DNA of 6,919 bases from Promethearchaeota archaeon (GTDB taxonomy: Archaea; Asgardarchaeota; Lokiarchaeia; Sigyniarchaeales; SOKP01), in assembly GCA_030606095.1 (NCBI GenBank), contig JAUWHC010000136.1, positions 1-6,919 of the forward strand, in the 5' to 3' direction. Positions 5,738 through 6,919 of the stretch are shown here, in pieces. The translations under genes were made by a program, and so were the position numbers. Numbering within the stretch: the first letter of the stretch is position 1; every line of letters begins with the position of its first letter. The notes under the pieces are model-generated. The model was not told the origin of the DNA. It was given only the letters and a program-made list of their open reading frames with translations, and searched no databases.

Positions 5738-5983
5738 TTAAAACACACTGAGACTATGTTCTTTAGTTAGGAATTCTTTTCTCATGATTTTCTGAAACTT
5801 TCGATCCTTGTTTTTAAAAGGTATATCATCATATCCATATATATCGATAGAGATCTTTTTCTTATAGATGTCTGAAAAAGGAATGATTATATCTGAGATG
5901 TTCAAATAATCATAATTATCTAATTTCTGCATATATTTGTTTTTCTCTTTTTCATATTCTTTAAGTAATTCATTCAGGTTCAT
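5738..5983 (-). CDS. Hypothetical lysine-rich 81-residue protein
   Basis: Not recognised. With the ATG at 5983 the protein is 81 residues, strongly charged and lysine-rich. A predicted amphipathic helix, 'LNELLKEYEKEKNKYMQKL', is followed by a Tyr/Ile/Asp-rich middle ('DIYKKKISIDIYGYDDIPF') and a basic tail. No cysteines, signal peptide or membrane helix. The frame is open upstream to an ATG at 6046, but I prefer 5983: an SD match (AGTGAT at 5990-5995) lies 6 nt before it, and the upstream 21 residues are hydrophobic, A/T-driven sequence. It is followed by a 118-bp spacer, so it is probably a separate transcript from the zinc-ribbon gene. The SD and sensible composition make it likely real; the role is unknown. 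Confidence 0.55.
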   Translation of the reverse strand: MNLNELLKEYEKEKNKYMQKLDNYDYLNISDIIIPFSDIYKKKISIDIYGYDDIPFKNKDRKFQKIMRKEFLTKEHSLSVF

Positions 5984-5989
5984 TGAGGA

Positions 5990-5995
5990 ATCACT
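5990..5995 (-). promoter_or_regulatory. Shine-Dalgarno site that sets the start of the 81-residue ORF
   Basis: The minus strand reads AGTGAT, complementary at GTGAT to the AUCAC of the archaeal 16S rRNA 3' tail. It is separated from the ATG at 5983 by 6 nt (TCCTCA). This is why the shorter start is chosen over the ATG at 6046. Confidence 0.5.
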
Positions 5996-6010
5996 TCTCT
6001 CTTTTTGTAT

Positions 6011-6020
6011 AATATAAAAA
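6011..6020 (-). promoter_or_regulatory. Weak box A candidate for the 81-residue ORF
   Basis: The minus strand reads TTTTTATATT upstream of the small ORF. Usual spacing would start the transcript near 5989-5991, which would cut into the SD. The A/T-rich TTTATTTAAAA just upstream (about 6022-6032) is an alternative. Neither is decisive. Confidence 0.2.
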
Positions 6021-6102
6021 ATTTTAAATAAAGTACAAATATACATATTCTTAAATCTTTGTATAAAAAAAATATATGTTTTTTTTGATGAAATATTATT
6101 TT

Positions 6103-6213
6103 AATCAAATAAACATTTAATCAAATTTTCAAGCATCATATATTTCAATCAAAAACTATGTTTTAATCACAAATCAATCTTTATGAAAGTATAAAACTCT
6201 CATTAAAATCAAT
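6103..6213. repeat. Cluster of short AATCAAA-like direct repeats
   Basis: AATCAAA occurs exactly at 6103-6109, 6119-6125 and 6147-6153. Variants are AATCACA (6165-6171) and AATCAAT (6172-6178 and 6207-6213). All are in the same orientation with irregular spacing, in the non-coding stretch upstream of the 81-residue ORF. They may be protein-binding sites or simply low-complexity A/T sequence. Confidence 0.3.
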
Positions 6214-6293
6214 ATTATTAGAATTGAAAATGATAATCTCTAATAATTTATGCAAAATAATTGCATTAAAATTTTGAATTCTAAATTTTTAAT

Positions 6294-6316
6294 TAATTCT
6301 TAAGTTTACAAGTTAA
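6294..6316. repeat. Left inverted repeat of the MITE-like element (with TA)
   Basis: This 23-base arm is the exact reverse complement of 6553-6575. The outermost TA is self-complementary, so it can be read as a target-site duplication, leaving a 21-bp terminal inverted repeat that begins ATTCTTAAG. Confidence 0.7.
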
Positions 6317-6573
6317 TCAATAAAAAGTTATTTTTTCATAATATGACTACCGACATTAATGAATTACAAGACTTTGGAGTAAAAACATAGGGGGGATGTA
6401 AAAATCTGTTATTTAAATTCGATTAACTTAAGATTTAATAGATTTCCTCTGCAACAAAAACCTGAATCTACTGTAATGGAGTACAATGCTCTACTTAAAA
6501 TAATGTCGGATATGTAATTAAAGGAGACCTAAGAAAATTTTAAAAAAAGTTGTTAACTTGTAAACTTAAGAAT
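6296..6573. mobile_element. 278-bp MITE-like element with 21-bp terminal inverted repeats
   Basis: Perfect 21-bp inverted repeats (6296-6316 and 6553-6573) bound a 278-bp segment, flanked on each side by TA. TA duplication is the signature of the IS630/Tc1-mariner group, so a non-autonomous derivative of such an element is the simplest reading. The interior is too short for a transposase but holds short open stretches in two frames, one near each end, as expected after internal deletion and decay. The interior contains a G6 run at 6390-6395 and an AAAGGAG with no start codon after it. No second copy is in the window, so mobility is inferred from structure only. Confidence 0.5.
6343..6517 (+). 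pseudogene. Possible decayed transposase remnant inside the MITE-like element
   Basis: An ATG at 6343, 27 bp inside the left repeat, opens 'MTTDINELQDFGVKT' and stops at TAG 6388-6390. In a second frame, an open stretch runs on from 'HRGDVKICYLNS' to 'ESTVMEYNALLKIMSDM' and stops at TAA 6515-6517, 35 bp before the right repeat. A single shift around the G6 run would join them into about 58 residues. The layout mimics the two ends of a transposase gene, but I recognise no transposase motif (no DDE/DDD spacing can be assessed), so this is a weak call. Confidence 0.25.
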
Positions 6574-6575
6574 TA
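6553..6575. repeat. Right inverted repeat of the MITE-like element (with TA)
   Basis: Exact reverse complement of 6294-6316. Pairing stops on both sides (G at 6576, G at 6552), so the repeat boundaries are sharp, as expected for element ends. Confidence 0.7.
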
Positions 6576-6919
6576 GATATAATATTCTGAAATAATGGTA
6601 AAGAGACAAAATCATCTTAATCATTTTTAACTTCTTAATTATAATTTAGAGCCTTAAGATATCGTTCATACAACTCTATTTAAGATGAATCAAGATCTAC
6701 CATTTATTATGGTTATATTAATATTTCGCCTTTTAATTTAGATTTTTAAGATTTAATTATATGTATAATTTAAAACATCATCAATTCAGTTATTAGCTTT
6801 TTATGTAACTTTATAATCTTATTTTAAAAATCATTCAAAGAAAAATATTGAATATTGGTATAAAGCTTTTTTTTCTTTTCTTAATATAAAAGAAAAATAA
6901 CATGTGAATTTCTTTGTTA
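6576..6919. other. A/T-rich stretch without a recognisable gene
   Basis: No open frame longer than a dozen or so codons with a credible start is seen on either strand. The only structure noted is a small inverted repeat at 6870-6897. The region is probably intergenic, leading to a gene beyond the right edge. Confidence 0.5.
6870..6897. terminator. A/T stem-loop, possible terminator
   Basis: TTTTTCTTTT (6870-6879) pairs perfectly with AAAAGAAAAA (6888-6897) around an 8-base loop. On the plus strand it follows a run of T from 6867. The stem has only one G-C pair, so it would be weak; it may just be a T-rich archaeal termination zone. Confidence 0.2.

Noticed and set aside
5719..5741. Terminator after the 81-residue ORF
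   Set aside because: On the coding strand this is an A-run, not a T-run, and there is no stem in front of it.
5984..6046. N-terminal extension of the small ORF to ATG 6046
   Set aside because: The added residues come from A/T-rich promoter-like sequence with no SD, while the ATG at 5983 has a well-spaced SD.
6047..6300. CRISPR-like repeat array or C/D-box small RNA
   Set aside because: The AATCAAA repeats are too short and irregular for CRISPR. One TGATGA (6086-6091) resembles box C, but no box D partner (CTGA) is suitably placed.

Overview
The window looks like a piece of a very A+T-rich archaeal genome. The evidence is a tRNA gene with no encoded CCA, TATA (box A)-like elements ahead of several genes, an archaeal-type polyprenyl-diphosphate phosphatase with Gln replacing the first motif Glu and the motif His, and short leaders. 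Soluble PAS histidine kinases, an ATP-grasp enzyme and long A/T spacers would fit a mesophilic archaeon such as an Asgard (Lokiarchaeia-like) lineage. That placement is inference, because no marker gene is present.

Layout. Positions 2-232 (+) hold the C-terminal end of an ATP-grasp kinase or ligase. All the other protein genes are on the minus strand. Read in the direction of transcription they are: an 81-residue hypothetical protein (5983-5738); a four-cysteine zinc-ribbon protein (5619-5395) followed 16 bp later by a cysteine-rich PAS histidine kinase (5378-4225); a two-PAS histidine kinase (3951-2425); a nicotinamidase (2328-1654); and a low-molecular-weight tyrosine phosphatase (1536-1060) that overlaps a UppP-type phosphatase (1054-209, or 1063-209 with a GTG start). 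A plus-strand tRNA-Gly(CCC) (4137-4207) sits between the two kinase genes. The last ~870 bases (6047-6919) carry no convincing gene but contain a 278-bp MITE-like element bounded by TA dinucleotides, and a cluster of short AATCAAA-like repeats.

How the genes may work together. The zinc-ribbon protein and the Cys-rich kinase look like one transcription unit, possibly a metal- or redox-sensing pair. The kinase reading frame is broken in a G5 run, exactly inside its cysteine cluster. This is either a sequencing/assembly error, a real mutation or a -1 frameshift. The second kinase is also soluble, and no response regulator is visible, so both kinases would signal to partners elsewhere. The tyrosine phosphatase and UppP are translationally coupled, which suggests a link between phosphotyrosine control and recycling of the glycan lipid carrier. 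A 27-bp near-perfect palindrome lies just upstream of this pair. The nicotinamidase serves NAD salvage and probably has its own promoter.

The most notable items are the frameshifted Cys-cluster kinase with its zinc-ribbon partner, the MITE-like element with a decayed coding remnant, and the palindrome ahead of the phosphatase pair. None is proven to be a new system.
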